Shown here: positions 10,346 through 21,000 of the stretch, one piece after another
Numbering within the stretch: position 1 is the stretch's first letter
Layout of the letters: each line of letters begins with the position of its first letter
Source of the DNA: a bacterium
Lineage (GTDB): Bacteria > Planctomycetota > Planctomycetia > Planctomycetales > Planctomycetaceae
NCBI GenBank assembly: GCA_016125225.1
Contig: WGME01000014.1
Location: forward strand, 211,070 to 275,069
Reading direction: 5' to 3'
DNA length: 64,000 nt
Program-made: the position numbers and the translations under genes
Notes under the pieces: model-generated
Database searches by the model: none
Told to the model about the DNA's origin: nothing
Seen by the model: only the letters and a program-made list of their open reading frames with translations

Positions 10346-11803
10346 ATGCAAAATCCCGTTACGCGTCGTCAATTGATGATCGATTCCGCTCAGGGACTGG
10401 GCGGCATGGCGCTTGCCAGTCTCTTGTATCAACAGGGCTGGTCAGCGACGAAGTCCCCCATGCGGCCGGTGATAGATCCCGACGAACCCTTTGCATCGCG
10501 GCAGTCGCATTTTCCGGCGAAAGCCCAGTGGGTGCTCATGATCTTCTGTTCTGGAGCCTGCAGCCAACTCGACACGTTCGACTACAAACCTGAACTGATC
10601 AAACGGCATGGCCAGCCCATGCCCGGGGCAGAGAAGCTCGTCACGTTTCAGGGTGGACAGGGAAATCTCACGAAAAGCCCCTGGGAATTTCGGCCGCGTG
10701 GTGAATGCGGCAAAATGATTTCCGATCTCGTGCCGCACTTGGGTGAACTGGCTGACGATCTGTGCTTTATCCATTCCCTCACCGGCAAGACCAATACTCA
10801 TGGTCCCGGTGAGAACTTCATGTCGACCGGTTTCACCCTGGATGGTTTCCCTAGCATGGGAACCTGGATCACCTGGGCATTGGGGACCGAGAACGAAAAC
10901 CTGCCCGCCTATGTTGCGATTCCTGATCCGCGCGGCACGCCACAATCGAGCGTCAACAACTGGGGACCGGGTTTTCTGCCCGCTGCGTTTCAGGGAACCG
11001 ACTTCAACGCGACGAAACCACTGCGAAATCTTGCACGGCCCAACAGTATTGATCCCCAGACTGACGCCAAAACCCGTTCATTTTTGCAAGCACTGAATCA
11101 AACACACCTCGAACAGTATCCCGGTGACAGTGAACTAGCCGCCCGGATCTCCAGTTATGAACTCGCCGCACGGATGCAGTTGAGTGTCCCGGAAGTCAGC
11201 GATTTGTCGAAGGAGTCCGCCACGACTGTCGCCATGTATGGCGCCGATGACGCCGAGAATCCGCTCAAGGCGGCTTATGCCCGCAACTGTCTCTTGGCCC
11301 GTCGGCTGCTAGAACAGGGTGTGCGGTTTGTGCAGGTCTTCAACGGGGCCTATCAGACCGGGGGCGAGGGGGTCAGCAACTGGGACGGACATAAGCACCT
11401 GCATGAACAATACAGCAAACATGGCCCGGTGCTCGATCAACCCACCGCCGCACTGCTGCGCGACCTGAAACAACGTGGGCTGCTGGAAGACACGCTCGTC
11501 GTCTGGTGCACCGAGTTCGGCCGTATGCCCACATTCCAGGCGGGAGCCAGCGGTCGCGATCACAACCCCAAGGGCTTTACGGCCTGGCTGGCCGGTGCCG
11601 GAGTCAAAGCCCCGTTCACCTATGGAGGGACCGACGAATTCGGCTATCAAGCCGTCGAAAACGTGGCGACCGTGTACGACTTCCACGCCACAATTCTGCA
11701 CATCCTGGGACTCGATCACGAACGGCTGACGTTCTATCACAATGGCATCGATCGCCGCCTGACCGACGTCCATGGCCATGTGATTCACGACATTCTGACT
11801 TAA
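10346..11803 (+). CDS. DUF1501 family protein (alkaline-phosphatase/sulfatase-like fold)
   Basis: A 485-residue protein of the DUF1501 family, nearly always encoded next to PSD1 proteins in planctomycetes. The N-terminus has a twin-arginine-like export signal ([15 protein letters not shown], then a short hydrophobic stretch). Family features include [16 protein letters not shown] near residue 65, [14 protein letters not shown] near 130, and the C-terminal metal-site-like region ([50 protein letters not shown]). Substrate and reaction are unknown. It has no clear ribosome site and lies 14 bp after the PSD1 stop, so it is probably translated as part of the same operon. Its TAA overlaps the stop codon of the convergent ABC gene by 4 bases, leaving no space for a terminator. 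Confidence 0.92.
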   Translation: MQNPVTRRQLMIDSAQGLGGMALASLLYQQGWSATKSPMRPVIDPDEPFASRQSHFPAKAQWVLMIFCSGACSQLDTFDYKPELIKRHGQPMPGAEKLVTFQGGQGNLTKSPWEFRPRGECGKMISDLVPHLGELADDLCFIHSLTGKTNTHGPGENFMSTGFTLDGFPSMGTWITWALGTENENLPAYVAIPDPRGTPQSSVNNWGPGFLPAAFQGTDFNATKPLRNLARPNSIDPQTDAKTRSFLQALNQTHLEQYPGDSELAARISSYELAARMQLSVPEVSDLSKESATTVAMYGADDAENPLKAAYARNCLLARRLLEQGVRFVQVFNGAYQTGGEGVSNWDGHKHLHEQYSKHGPVLDQPTAALLRDLKQRGLLEDTLVVWCTEFGRMPTFQAGASGRDHNPKGFTAWLAGAGVKAPFTYGGTDEFGYQAVENVATVYDFHATILHILGLDHERLTFYHNGIDRRLTDVHGHVIHDILT

Positions 11804-13617
11804 CTCGCCGACTGTACGAAGCGCTCGTAGAGATGAGCGTAGATGCCGTGTTGTTGCAGCAAACTGGCATGCGTGCCGCGTTCGACGATGTGGCCGTGAT
11901 CGAGAACGAGGACCAGATCGGCCTGGCGGATGGTGCTGAGGCGGTGAGCGACGACGAAGCTGGTCCGACCAGCGAGCAGGACTTCGAGGGCCTGTTGCAA
12001 GCGGTGTTCGGTCCGGGAATCGATGCTGCTCGTGGCTTCATCGAGAATGAGAATCCGCGGATCGGCAATCAAGGCCCGGGCAAAGCAGACCATCTGCCGT
12101 TGCCCGAGCGAGAGCTGTGCCCCACGTTCGCCCACCGGCGTCAACAGGCCCTGCGGCAAGGCATCGAACATGTCGAGGCAATCAAGCCGCCGGCAGACGT
12201 CGATGATCTCTTCCTGAGTCGCCGTCGGTTTGCCGAAGCGGATATTGTCCGCGACGGTGCCGCTGAAGAGGTAGTTCTGTTGAAGCACCAACCCCATCTG
12301 CCGATGAAGCGAATCACTGGTCAGATTTGTCAGTGATTGCCCGTCGAGCAGAATGTCTCCATGTTGCGGCAAATAGAATTTCGTGAGGAGATTGATGATA
12401 GACGACTTGCCGCTGCCGGTGTGACCGACCAGGGCAATCGTCTGCCCCGGTTGAGCCCTGAAGGTGATCTCTTTCAGGACGGGTCTTGCCGGATCATATC
12501 CGAAGGTGACATCCTGGAATTCCACCTGTCCCGACAAGGTCGATGCCGGTACCGCATCGGGTTCGTCACTCCAGTCGGGGGGCGTATCCAGCAGATCGAA
12601 CAACCGTTCCGCTCCGGCCATCGCGGTGAGCGCCTGGTTGTATTGATTGCCGAGTACCGAAATCGGCGCAAAGAACAGGTTCGCCATGAACAGGAAGCTG
12701 ATGAGGTCGCCCACGCCTTCCGAGTCCCCTCCTTGCAAAGCTTTCCAACCGCCGACGAGCAACAAGATCGCGATGAAGAACTGGCTGTTGAATTCGAGCA
12801 ACGGCAGGAACAACCCGTGCGTGTGCAACACGGCCGTGTTGTATCGGGAATGATCGGCGACGAGGTTGGCAAACAGATCGGCATTTTTATCCTGCCGGAC
12901 AAACCCCTGCGTCACGCGAATGCCCAGCACCGACTCAACCAAAGTCGCCGTGATGCGGCTGAATGATTCGCGCATGTCGCGCAGTTGCACGGAGAGCCGC
13001 TGTCGGAAGTAACGATTTAACAGCCACAGCACCGGGGCCAGGGCCAGCACGATCATGAAGAGTTGCCAGTCATACCAGACCATGCAGATCGCCGCGACCA
13101 GCATCTGCCCGACCTGCACCAAGCTGACGAAGAGCACTTCTTGCACGCCAACCCGTACGTCTTCGATGTCGGAAATCATACGGCTGATCACGCGGCCGAC
13201 TTTGGTCCGATGGAAGAAACTCATCGGCATCCGCTCGACATGGGCAAAGAGCGCGTTCCGCAGATCATGCACCACCGCTTCGCCGAGTTCGAGTGCGTAC
13301 CGCTGGCGATAATGCATCACCACCTGAGTTGAAATTGCCAGCAGCAGAAAACCGAAGGCACCGATCCAGACTCCGTTGTAATTGCCGGTTGCCACGGGGC
13401 CGGTCATCACGTCAGTCAATACCCAGGTCAGCCCCGGCAGTTGAAACGAGCGGAAAATGACCAGAATCACCAGCCAGTTGCGCAGGCTGGCGTAGTTCCG
13501 CGTTGATTCCATCAACCGCATGATCAGGCGGAAGTCGAGCGGCCGTTGATGGGCTTCGTCATCCTTCGATCCCAACCGCGTCAGCGTGGTGGCCCATTGC
13601 GGCGTGCCGGTGCTCAT
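11800..13617 (-). CDS. ABC exporter half-transporter, subunit with canonical Walker B and H-loop
   Basis: A fused membrane-plus-ATPase half-transporter of the MsbA/MDR type. Residues ~30-330 hold six predicted helices. The ATPase domain has Walker [11 protein letters not shown]-loop LQQNYLF, Walker [10 protein letters not shown] with the catalytic Glu, and H-loop VVAHRLST. Its signature is LSLGQ instead of LSGGQ. Its ATG overlaps the stop of the upstream half-transporter (ATGA), so the two are translationally coupled and most likely form a heterodimer. The altered signature here matches altered catalytic residues in the partner, the pattern of heterodimeric exporters such as TM287/288 or BmrCD with one degenerate ATP site. 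The substrate (lipid, peptide or drug) cannot be inferred. Confidence 0.93.
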   Translation of the reverse strand: MSTGTPQWATTLTRLGSKDDEAHQRPLDFRLIMRLMESTRNYASLRNWLVILVIFRSFQLPGLTWVLTDVMTGPVATGNYNGVWIGAFGFLLLAISTQVVMHYRQRYALELGEAVVHDLRNALFAHVERMPMSFFHRTKVGRVISRMISDIEDVRVGVQEVLFVSLVQVGQMLVAAICMVWYDWQLFMIVLALAPVLWLLNRYFRQRLSVQLRDMRESFSRITATLVESVLGIRVTQGFVRQDKNADLFANLVADHSRYNTAVLHTHGLFLPLLEFNSQFFIAILLLVGGWKALQGGDSEGVGDLISFLFMANLFFAPISVLGNQYNQALTAMAGAERLFDLLDTPPDWSDEPDAVPASTLSGQVEFQDVTFGYDPARPVLKEITFRAQPGQTIALVGHTGSGKSSIINLLTKFYLPQHGDILLDGQSLTNLTSDSLHRQMGLVLQQNYLFSGTVADNIRFGKPTATQEEIIDVCRRLDCLDMFDALPQGLLTPVGERGAQLSLGQRQMVCFARALIADPRILILDEATSSIDSRTEHRLQQALEVLLAGRTSFVVAHRLSTIRQADLVLVLDHGHIVERGTHASLLQQHGIYAHLYERFVQSAS

Positions 13618-15482
13618 CGCGACGACTCCTGCAGGGGTTCGTCGGTCCAGGCCTGCTCGACGGTTTGCAGTTGCGACAGATGAAAGTATTCGCCCCGCAT
13701 GGTGAGCAGTTCGGCATGCGTCCCGGCTTCGACGATTTCGCCGTGATGCAACACCAGAATCCGATCGGTATGCCGGAGTGTCGAAACGCGACCGGAGACC
13801 ACAAACGTGGTACGGCCCTGCATGGCGGTGTCGATCGCTGTCCGAATCTCATGTTCCGTTTCCGGATCGACCGCCGCGGTCGCGTCATCAAGAATCAGAA
13901 TCGGCGGGTCGAGCAGCAAGGCTCGGGCAATCGCCAACCGCTGACGTTGTCCCCCCGAAAGATTCGAGCCATGCTCGCCAATCAGGTTCTCATAGCCTTT
14001 CGGAAGTTCCGCGATGAACTCCGCTGCCGAAGCCAATTCCGCCGCCCGCTGGACATCGTTCAAAGTCGCATTCGGCCGACCAAAAGCGATATTGGCAGCG
14101 ACGCTGTTGCTGAACAGGAAGCTTTCCTGAAAGACCAGGCCAATGTTCCGCCGCAAATCACCGAGGCGATACTGCCGTACATCGACGCCATCGAGCAGTA
14201 CGCGCCCCTGTTGAACATCATAGAACCGGGTGATCAATGACAGCAGTGTCGACTTGCCCGCCCCGGTTTCCCCGACGATGCCGATCCGTTCGCCGGGTTG
14301 CACGTCAAACGAAATCAGTTGCAGGACGGGTTCTCCGGGATGATATGCGAACGACACATCCTCAAATCGGATGTGGCCCTGCGCACGATGCAACGGCACC
14401 GGTGCTTCCGGATCGTTGATTTCGATCGGTGCATCGAGCACTTCAAAGACACGTTCTGACGCCGTGAAACTCGCCTGAATTGTGTTCGCGATATTCACGA
14501 TCTGCCCGACATTGCCCGCGAATTCGGAAATGAGGTTCGCGAAGACAAACATTCCGGTGCCGAGTGGCAGTTGCCCTTCGATCACTAGATAGCCGCCGTA
14601 GCCGATGAGGATGAGTTGATTGATCTGCGTGAGAAAACCCATCGTCGGCTGGTAGAAACTCAACCGGCGAAAGATGTCGAACTTCTGCGTGCGGATCTGA
14701 TCATTCGCCGCGGCGAACCGAGCAATTTCCTCGGGCTCGCGCGCGAAGCCTTTCACCACCTGAATGCCCTGCACATTCTCGGCGAGCGTGGCGATCATGT
14801 CGTCGCCCAATTCGCTGCTGCGCAGATACAGCGGCCGCACTGTCCGTGAAAACCAGACTGCCCCCCACCACAGGAAGGGCGAAGAGCACAGGCAGGCGAC
14901 CGTCAAAGGGACATGCAGCATCAGCATGTAACCCATGTAGACGGCTAGAGACAGCAGCACGGTCAAAACTTTGAGAATCACGCCATCGACGAATTGCCGA
15001 ATCGCCTGTACGTCGGCCGCGACCCGACCGATGATGCCACTGCTGTTATGACGATCAAAAAACCGGAAGCTGAGTCGTTGCAGTTTGTCATAGACTTCAG
15101 CCCGCATCGAAATCACCATGCGCTGGCTCAGGTGAGCCGAAGCAATCGCCGTGAGATACTTCGTGATGGCGTTCAGAGCGGAGAAAATCAGCACCAGTCC
15201 GGCGACGAAGGCAATCACCGAATGAGCCGACCAGGACGAAGGGGGCGACCAACCGCCGGGCCAGAGCGCGGGGGGAGTTCCCGGCACCAGCACTTCCCGC
15301 AGGACATCGATGCCCAGACCGGTGAAGCTCAGGCTGGCCAGATTGAGCACCACCAACGCCACGTTGAGCGAAAGCACCAACAGACAGGGACCACGAAACC
15401 GCCAAGCCACCCCGAATAAACGCCGCAGCAGTTCCCCGGAAGTGGGAGCAGCAGGCTCAGCAGGTGGGGCATCGGGCAACAC
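13614..15482 (-). CDS. ABC exporter half-transporter, subunit with degenerate catalytic site
   Basis: Partner of the adjacent half-transporter, 622 residues, with a Pro/Ala-rich N-terminus and six predicted helices at ~35-340. The ATPase domain has Walker A GETGAGKST, Q-loop FQESFLF and a canonical LSGGQRQ signature. Walker B reads LILDDATAA, with Asp where the catalytic Glu should be, and the H-loop reads VVSGRVST, with no His. This half therefore supplies weak catalytic residues to one ATP site and a good signature to the other. The likely start is GTG at 15482, followed by TTG; an in-frame TGA lies just upstream, and no good ribosome site is seen across the run of seven C. It is the first gene of the pair, and the ~250 bp between it and the tRNA hold nothing else I can recognise. 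Confidence 0.92.
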   Translation of the reverse strand: MLPDAPPAEPAAPTSGELLRRLFGVAWRFRGPCLLVLSLNVALVVLNLASLSFTGLGIDVLREVLVPGTPPALWPGGWSPPSSWSAHSVIAFVAGLVLIFSALNAITKYLTAIASAHLSQRMVISMRAEVYDKLQRLSFRFFDRHNSSGIIGRVAADVQAIRQFVDGVILKVLTVLLSLAVYMGYMLMLHVPLTVACLCSSPFLWWGAVWFSRTVRPLYLRSSELGDDMIATLAENVQGIQVVKGFAREPEEIARFAAANDQIRTQKFDIFRRLSFYQPTMGFLTQINQLILIGYGGYLVIEGQLPLGTGMFVFANLISEFAGNVGQIVNIANTIQASFTASERVFEVLDAPIEINDPEAPVPLHRAQGHIRFEDVSFAYHPGEPVLQLISFDVQPGERIGIVGETGAGKSTLLSLITRFYDVQQGRVLLDGVDVRQYRLGDLRRNIGLVFQESFLFSNSVAANIAFGRPNATLNDVQRAAELASAAEFIAELPKGYENLIGEHGSNLSGGQRQRLAIARALLLDPPILILDDATAAVDPETEHEIRTAIDTAMQGRTTFVVSGRVSTLRHTDRILVLHHGEIVEAGTHAELLTMRGEYFHLSQLQTVEQAWTDEPLQESSR

Positions 15483-15735
15483 AGGGGGGGACGATCAAGT
15501 CGCGGCAGGTGGGCCCGACATCCTGATCCAAGCCCTGTCATAACTACTCCACCACAACCCCTTCCCCCCTGTCAACGCTACGACCGTTAAAGCTGGATCG
15601 GCAATCGAGTTCCAGAGTGCCAAAGCCGGCCATTTTTCAGACGCTCCCCCCGAACCTGTCCACCGACACCTACTGTCCTTACCCCGGGAATCTTGCAACA
15701 TCAACGCAGGTTCGGTATACCTCTCGTATCAACTG

Positions 15736-15808
<73 letters not shown>

Positions 15809-15825
15809 TTCAGACACATTTTCAA

Positions 15826-15854
15826 CCCCTGCCACCGCAGGGGTTTTTCGTTTT
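15826..15854 (+). terminator. Rho-independent terminator after tRNA-Val
   Basis: The 7-bp perfect stem CCCCTGC/GCAGGGG has a 4-base loop (CACC) and is followed by TTTTTCGTTTT. It sits 17 bases after the tRNA. On the opposite strand the same bases encode the last part of the integrase frame (TPAVAG). Confidence 0.85.
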
Positions 15855-16492
15855 CTAGCTGGTTTTTGCATATCGCCATTTGGCGGAGGTTGCACTGAGG
15901 CGCATGGAATCCCGTCGGCGCGCACGGATTCGCGCACGGCTTGGGCGTGGTGAGCGTCTGTCACCTGCAAGTAATGCTGCTTCGCGATGCGGACCGTGTT
16001 GCCCAACCAGGTCGCGACAACGTGGTCCGGGAATCGGTCAGTCAGTTCGGTTTGTCGGCTGGCTCGGAGGTTGTGGAATAGCCTGGGCCACGGTAGCAAA
16101 CCCGCTCGGGTGATGATCCGTTCAAATTGTGATCGTAAGTTGACCCGTCTCCAGTTTCCGCGGCCAGCGGTGGGTGGTCGCAGCTTCTGAAAGATAAACG
16201 CGGTTGAGGGGCGTTTCGGGTCAAAGTCCGGAGCGATCTCTCGCAACGCTTCCAGGGGTTCCCGCAACTCGGGGAATAGCGGCATGATCCGCTTCGCCTT
16301 CCCTTCGTGGTGTTCCGTCTTCGGAGAGTGAACCAGAATCGTTCCCCTTACAAAGTCGATATCCCCCCTAGTTAACAAGAACGGCTCTGACGGGGTCCGC
16401 AAACCTCCATACCGGGCGAGGGCAAACAGGCATCTCCACTCGGTCGAGGGGCAGGCTTCAAGGACCTTGTCGGCCATATCCGACTTGGACTT

Positions 16493-16511
16493 TCCCACGA
16501 TTTGTGGGGCG
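16493..16511 (+). repeat. Left terminal inverted repeat of the IS3-family element
   Basis: TCCCACGATTTGTGGGGCG matches the reverse complement of the right end (TCCCACGTTTTGTGGGCG) with one substitution and one length difference. Confidence 0.7.
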
Positions 16512-16552
16512 CTTGATGAAGAGCGTACCATTGAACGAGAGGAGAGTTTTGG

Positions 16553-16848
16553 CTGTCAGAACCGCGTCGTCAGTTCACGGTGGAGTTCGAGCGGGAAGCC
16601 GTGCAGCTGGTCGTGCAGCAAGGCTTGTCAGTGGCCGAAGCCGCTCGACGGTTGGATGTGCGTTCCAACCTGTTGCGAAAGTGGCGGAAGCCGTTCGGCG
16701 AACCGGTCCGTCCGTCGTCTTCTCAGACTGTGTCGCAGACAGGCCTGGAAGCGGAGAACCGCCAGTTGCGTGAAGAGAACGCGCGGCTGCGGATGGAACG
16801 GGAGATCTTAAAAAAGCGACGGCTTTCTTCGCGAAGGAGTCGAAGTGA
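16553..16848 (+). pseudogene. IS3-family transposase orfA, frameshifted
   Basis: The helix-turn-helix part of an IS3-type transposase (REAVQLVVQQGLSVAEAARRLDV) is followed by a leucine-zipper-like coil (AENRQLREENARLRMEREIL). The expected end is KKATAFFAKESK then stop, which appears only if one base is restored after the AAAAAAG run near 16811-16816. As written the frame shifts and runs on to 17404 without resembling any protein. The expected ATG also seems lost: a CTG at 16553 lies where a start would be, 7 bases after GAGGAG. So orfA is broken in at least one place. The family-typical programmed slippage motif A-AAA-AAG sits at the same spot, but the stop now lies in the wrong frame. Confidence 0.75.
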
Positions 16849-17757
16849 GATACGCCTTCATCGACGGGCTTCGCGATCAGTGGCCGGTGACTGTGCAATG
16901 CGCCGTGTTGGCGGTGTCGCGCAGCGGGTACTACGCCTGGCGAAGTCGTGGTCCGAGCATCACAGCACAACGACGAGCGGCCCTGATGGAACAAATTCGG
17001 GAGGTCCATCAGGCCAGCCGGCAGACGTACGGTTCGCCACGGGTCCATGCCGAACTCGTGGCCCAAGGCCAGGCCTGCCACCGCAAGACCGTGGCGAAGT
17101 GCCTGAAACAAGCGGGAATGCAGGCGTAAACCACGAAGAAGTTCCGAGTGACCACGACAGATTCGAACCATCCCCATCCCGTGGCCGAGAACATCGTGAA
17201 CCGCAACTTCCAACCTTCCCGGAAGAACGAAACCTGGACGGCGGACATCACGTACATTCCCACCGACGAAGGCTGGCTGTACCTCGCGGCCGTCGAAGAT
17301 CTGTTCACGCGCGAGATCGTCGGCTGGTCGATGTCGGACCGGATCGACAGTCGACTGGTGGTGGATGCCCTGGCGATGGCTCTCGCCTGACAGTGTCCCG
17401 GTGAGAACCTCGCGGCTCATTCGGATCGGGGCGTGCAGTACGCCAGCGAACACTACCAACGACTGCTGAAGGACCACGGCATCACGTGCTCGATGAGTCG
17501 CCAGGCCAACTGCTGGGAAGCAACCGAGGCCGCCGAGCCGCGGCGAGGAGGAAGGCCGAAGGGCGGTAGGATTCCTCGCCCCGATGGAAAGCTTCTTCGC
17601 CCCCCTGAAGAAAGAACTCGCCCATCACGAAGACTATGAAACGCGAGCCGCAGCGCGGCACAGTCTGTTTGAAGACATCGAAGTCTTTTACAACCGAATC
17701 CGTCGACACTCAGCCATCGGCTACCAGTCACCAGCCCAGTTCGCCAAAGCCGCATAA
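16845..17757 (+). pseudogene. IS3-family transposase orfB (DDE integrase), multiply broken
   Basis: It starts at a GTG overlapping the orfA stop (GTGA). The reading is MRYAFIDGLRDQWP... with an IS3-type HTH_21 region, then the DDE core (TWTADITYIP, AAHSDRGVQYAS, PMESFFAPLKKEL). Lesions: a TAA at 17127-17129, a TGA at 17388-17390 (both look like CGA codons that mutated), and about 60 inserted bases around 17519-17577 that shift the frame before the last catalytic Glu. The three acidic residues are still recognisable but lie in separate pieces. It cannot give an active transposase. Confidence 0.85.
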
Positions 17758-17769
17758 CCCCAACCCGAA

Positions 17770-17787
17770 CGCCCACAAAACGTGGGA
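17770..17787 (-). repeat. Right terminal inverted repeat of the IS3-family element
   Basis: CGCCCACAAAACGTGGGA is the inverted partner of the left end at 16493. The orfB stop lies 12 bases before it, as expected for a compact IS. Confidence 0.7.
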
Positions 17788-18021
17788 ATGTTCGGACTTT
17801 AGATATTTACACGCGGGGCAGTAAGCTCAATCACCCTCGCGAACAGTCAGCTTTGGTTGAACTAGTTCCTTACGAAGAAGACTGAGATCTCCAAATGGCC
17901 GAGTCTTTGGACCTGCAAGAGTCACCTGGCTCTTACTGGCGAGTTGCAGTGGATGGCATTTCAGATACGGGATCATGCAGTTGCATTTGATCGCGAAACT
18001 CAGTGTAGGGGTTGCAGACAA

Positions 18022-21000
18022 TCAGTGAGGAGTTGCGGAGTTGTGCGGCTCGATGCGTTCGGTGATTGGCTCTTTGTGCTCGTCCTCAATGAGGTCCTGG
18101 GAATCGGAGATTCTGGCAAAGAGGTAATAGAGACCCGGGATTGCAATCACGCCGATGATTGTGCCCACGAGCATGCCCCCGACGGCGGTCGTGCCAATCG
18201 TTCGGTTGCCGATGGCACCTGGGCCAGTGGCGCGAACAAGCGGAATCAGGCCCGCGATAAATGCGAAAGAGGTCATCACGATCGGGCGAAAGCGTAACTT
18301 TCCGCCCTCGATAGCCGCATCTTTGATATTGATCTGCCCTTCCTGCCGGCGTTGCACGGCGAATTCCACAATCAGAATGGCGTTCTTACTTAAGAGACCA
18401 ACGAGCATGACCAACCCGATCTGGCAATACACGTCGTTGGAAAGCCCCATGAACTTGAGCATGAGGAAAGAACCGAACAGGCCGATGGGAAGCGACAGAA
18501 TGACCGCCAACGGCAGCAGGAAACTTTCGTACTGTCCGGTTAATACCAGATAAACAAACACAATGACGATGGCAAAGATGTAGACTGCCGTATTGCCCTT
18601 ATTGGCTTCATCATATGCCAGACCCTGCCAGTCGATATCGAAGCCATAGGGGAGTGTTTCCTCGGCCACTTCCTGAATGGCCGCGATTGCCTGGCCGCTA
18701 CTGTAGCCACTCGCCGGAGCACCTTGGATGATGGCCGTGGTGTAAAGATTGTAGCGGTTGATTTCATTCAGTCCCTGCCGCTTTTTGATCGTCATAAACG
18801 ACGAATACGGGACAAAGTCGCCGGTGTCGTTTTTAACAAACATGTTATCCAGGTCTTCTGGATACCGCCGGAACTCGGGTGAAGATTGCACGTACACTTT
18901 GTAAAACTGGCCGAAACGAATGAATCCCTGTTCCCAGGTACTGCCCACCACGATCGATAGGTTGTCAATCGCATCAGCAATCGAAACACCTTTTTGCATG
19001 GCGATATCGTTGTCGATAACGATTTCGTACTGAGGGTAGTTGGACGCGAAGAACGTAAAAATCCCCTTGAGTTCCTTACGTTTGCCCAGCGCTTCCAGGA
19101 ATTCTTCCGTGATTTCCCCGAAGGCTTCATAGTCGCCGCTGTTGGTTTTATCAAGAAGGCAGAGCGAGAAGCCACCAGCGGCACCGAACCCCGGTACTGC
19201 CGGCGGTTCGAAGAACTCCAGCTTCACGTTCGCAATCTGGAGACACTCTTCTTCCAGCGACTCGATGATTTCCTTCGAAGATCGTTCTCGTTCTGCCCAC
19301 GGTTTCAGATTGATGAGGCATGTTCCCGCATTTGATCCGCGGCCCTCCGTCAGGATTTCATAGCCAGCCAGCGAGGTTACCGAAGTGATTTCGTCGTACT
19401 CTTCGCAAATGGCCTGGAGTTCGTGAGATTTGGAGTTTGTGTACTCGAGTGTTGAGCCCGGCGGCGTTTGAATGATGCCATAAATCACCCCCTGGTCTTC
19501 CAGGGGTATGAACCCTGATGGCAAAACCCGGTTGACCAGGAAGATGCCATAACCGAAAACGACAACCACGCCGATCGTCAAGAGTCGCTGGGCGACGATT
19601 AACCTCACAATCCCAACAAACGCGGCGGTTACCATTTCGATAAAGCGATCAAAGATTTTCAGGAAGACGGCAATCGGCCCGCGTTTCTTTTTCTCGCCGG
19701 GTTCGCTGCCAGACAACATGGCGCGGAACGAGAAAGTGAATAGCAAGGCCAGCAACAGGCCAATGATCATCATCCGCGTTGGCGTTAGCTCCAACTGCTC
19801 TGAGATCACTTCGTGAACCAGTTCGACATGCAGCAGTTCATAAGCTGCGTAGCCAGTCGCCAAGCCGAGCAGAACTGCCACGACTCCCCGCAGGATGTAA
19901 GCCTGGCGGCCACCAACTCGCTTAATTGTCCGGTTCAACAGCCCGACCATGCCTTTCTGCTGCTGAAAACCGTGCGGCTTCAGAATCATCGCACAAAGCA
20001 CGGGCGTCAGAGTCAGGGCGACCACACCGGACAGCACGATCGACATCGCCATTGTGAGGGCAAATTGACGATAAAATACGCCAACGGGCCCGGGCACGAA
20101 TGTCACCGGAATAAACACAGACGTCATCACCAGGGTAATGGCGATGATAGCGCCGCTGATTTCACCCACGACTTCTTTGGTCGCACGATAAGGCGAAAGA
20201 TGCTTCTCATGCATCTTGGCATGCACGGCTTCGACAACGACGATGGCATCGTCAACTACCACGCCGATTGCCAGTACAAGCGCGAAGAGCGTAATCAGGT
20301 TAATCGACATCCCGAACATGCTCATAAAGAAGAATGTGCCGATCAGCGAGACGGGCACGGCGAGCGTTGGAATCAGCGTGCTGCGGAAATCGCCCAAAAA
20401 CAGATAGACAACCAGCGACACCAGCACAAACGCCTCGAACAGCGTATGAAGGACCTTCTCGATGGAAGCATAGAGAAAGTTTGAGACGTCGTAGCTGATG
20501 GCGTAATCCATCATCGGCGGGAAGGACTCTTGTTTAAAGTCCTTAAGCTTTTCTTTGACGTCTTCGATGACCCGGGCGGCATTTGATCCCGGGATTTGCT
20601 TCAGCACAATCGATGCGGTCGGGTATCCGTCGAGGTCTGAATAGAGATCGTAGAATGCCGACCCGAGAGTAACCTTCGCCACATCCCGGATGCGGAGGAT
20701 CTCACCTTCCGGCGTCGACCTGAGAATGATGGCCTCATATTGCTCCGGCTTATTGTATCTACCAATCCAAGTGAGAACGTATTCGATCGTCTGAGAAGTC
20801 TTGCCGGTCGCCTGGCCGAGGCGTCCGGGTGAACCGATGATGCTCTGCTCTTCGATGGCCTTCATGACATCGGCCGAGGAAATCGAATAGGCCCGCATGC
20901 GGTCCAGGTCGAGTTCAACCCGCATGGCAAACGCACGATTTCCAAGAATCTGGGCACGACCAACTCCGTTGATCCGTTGGATTTCGGGCAGCAAATTGGC

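Larger units (their letters stand above)
16493..17787 (+). mobile_element. Degenerate IS3-family insertion sequence
   Basis: The element is bounded by imperfect inverted ends sharing TCCCACG-n-TTTGTGGG (left at 16493, right at 17770-17787 in reverse complement), possibly extending a few bases outward. It contains the usual orfA-orfB transposase pair, both broken. It is inserted in the integrase gene. GGACTTT occurs beside both ends, but I cannot decide whether this is a target duplication or part of the ends. Confidence 0.82.

Noticed and set aside
16580..17404. Long 274-codon plus-strand frame across the IS3 element
   Set aside because: Only its first ~80 codons are transposase orfA. The rest is an out-of-frame reading of orfB caused by a one-base loss, so it is not a real protein.
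17827..18021. 64-codon minus-strand frame after the RND gene
   Set aside because: No ribosome site, no recognisable motif; it starts directly at the RND stop. It also does not look like the missing N-terminal half of the integrase.
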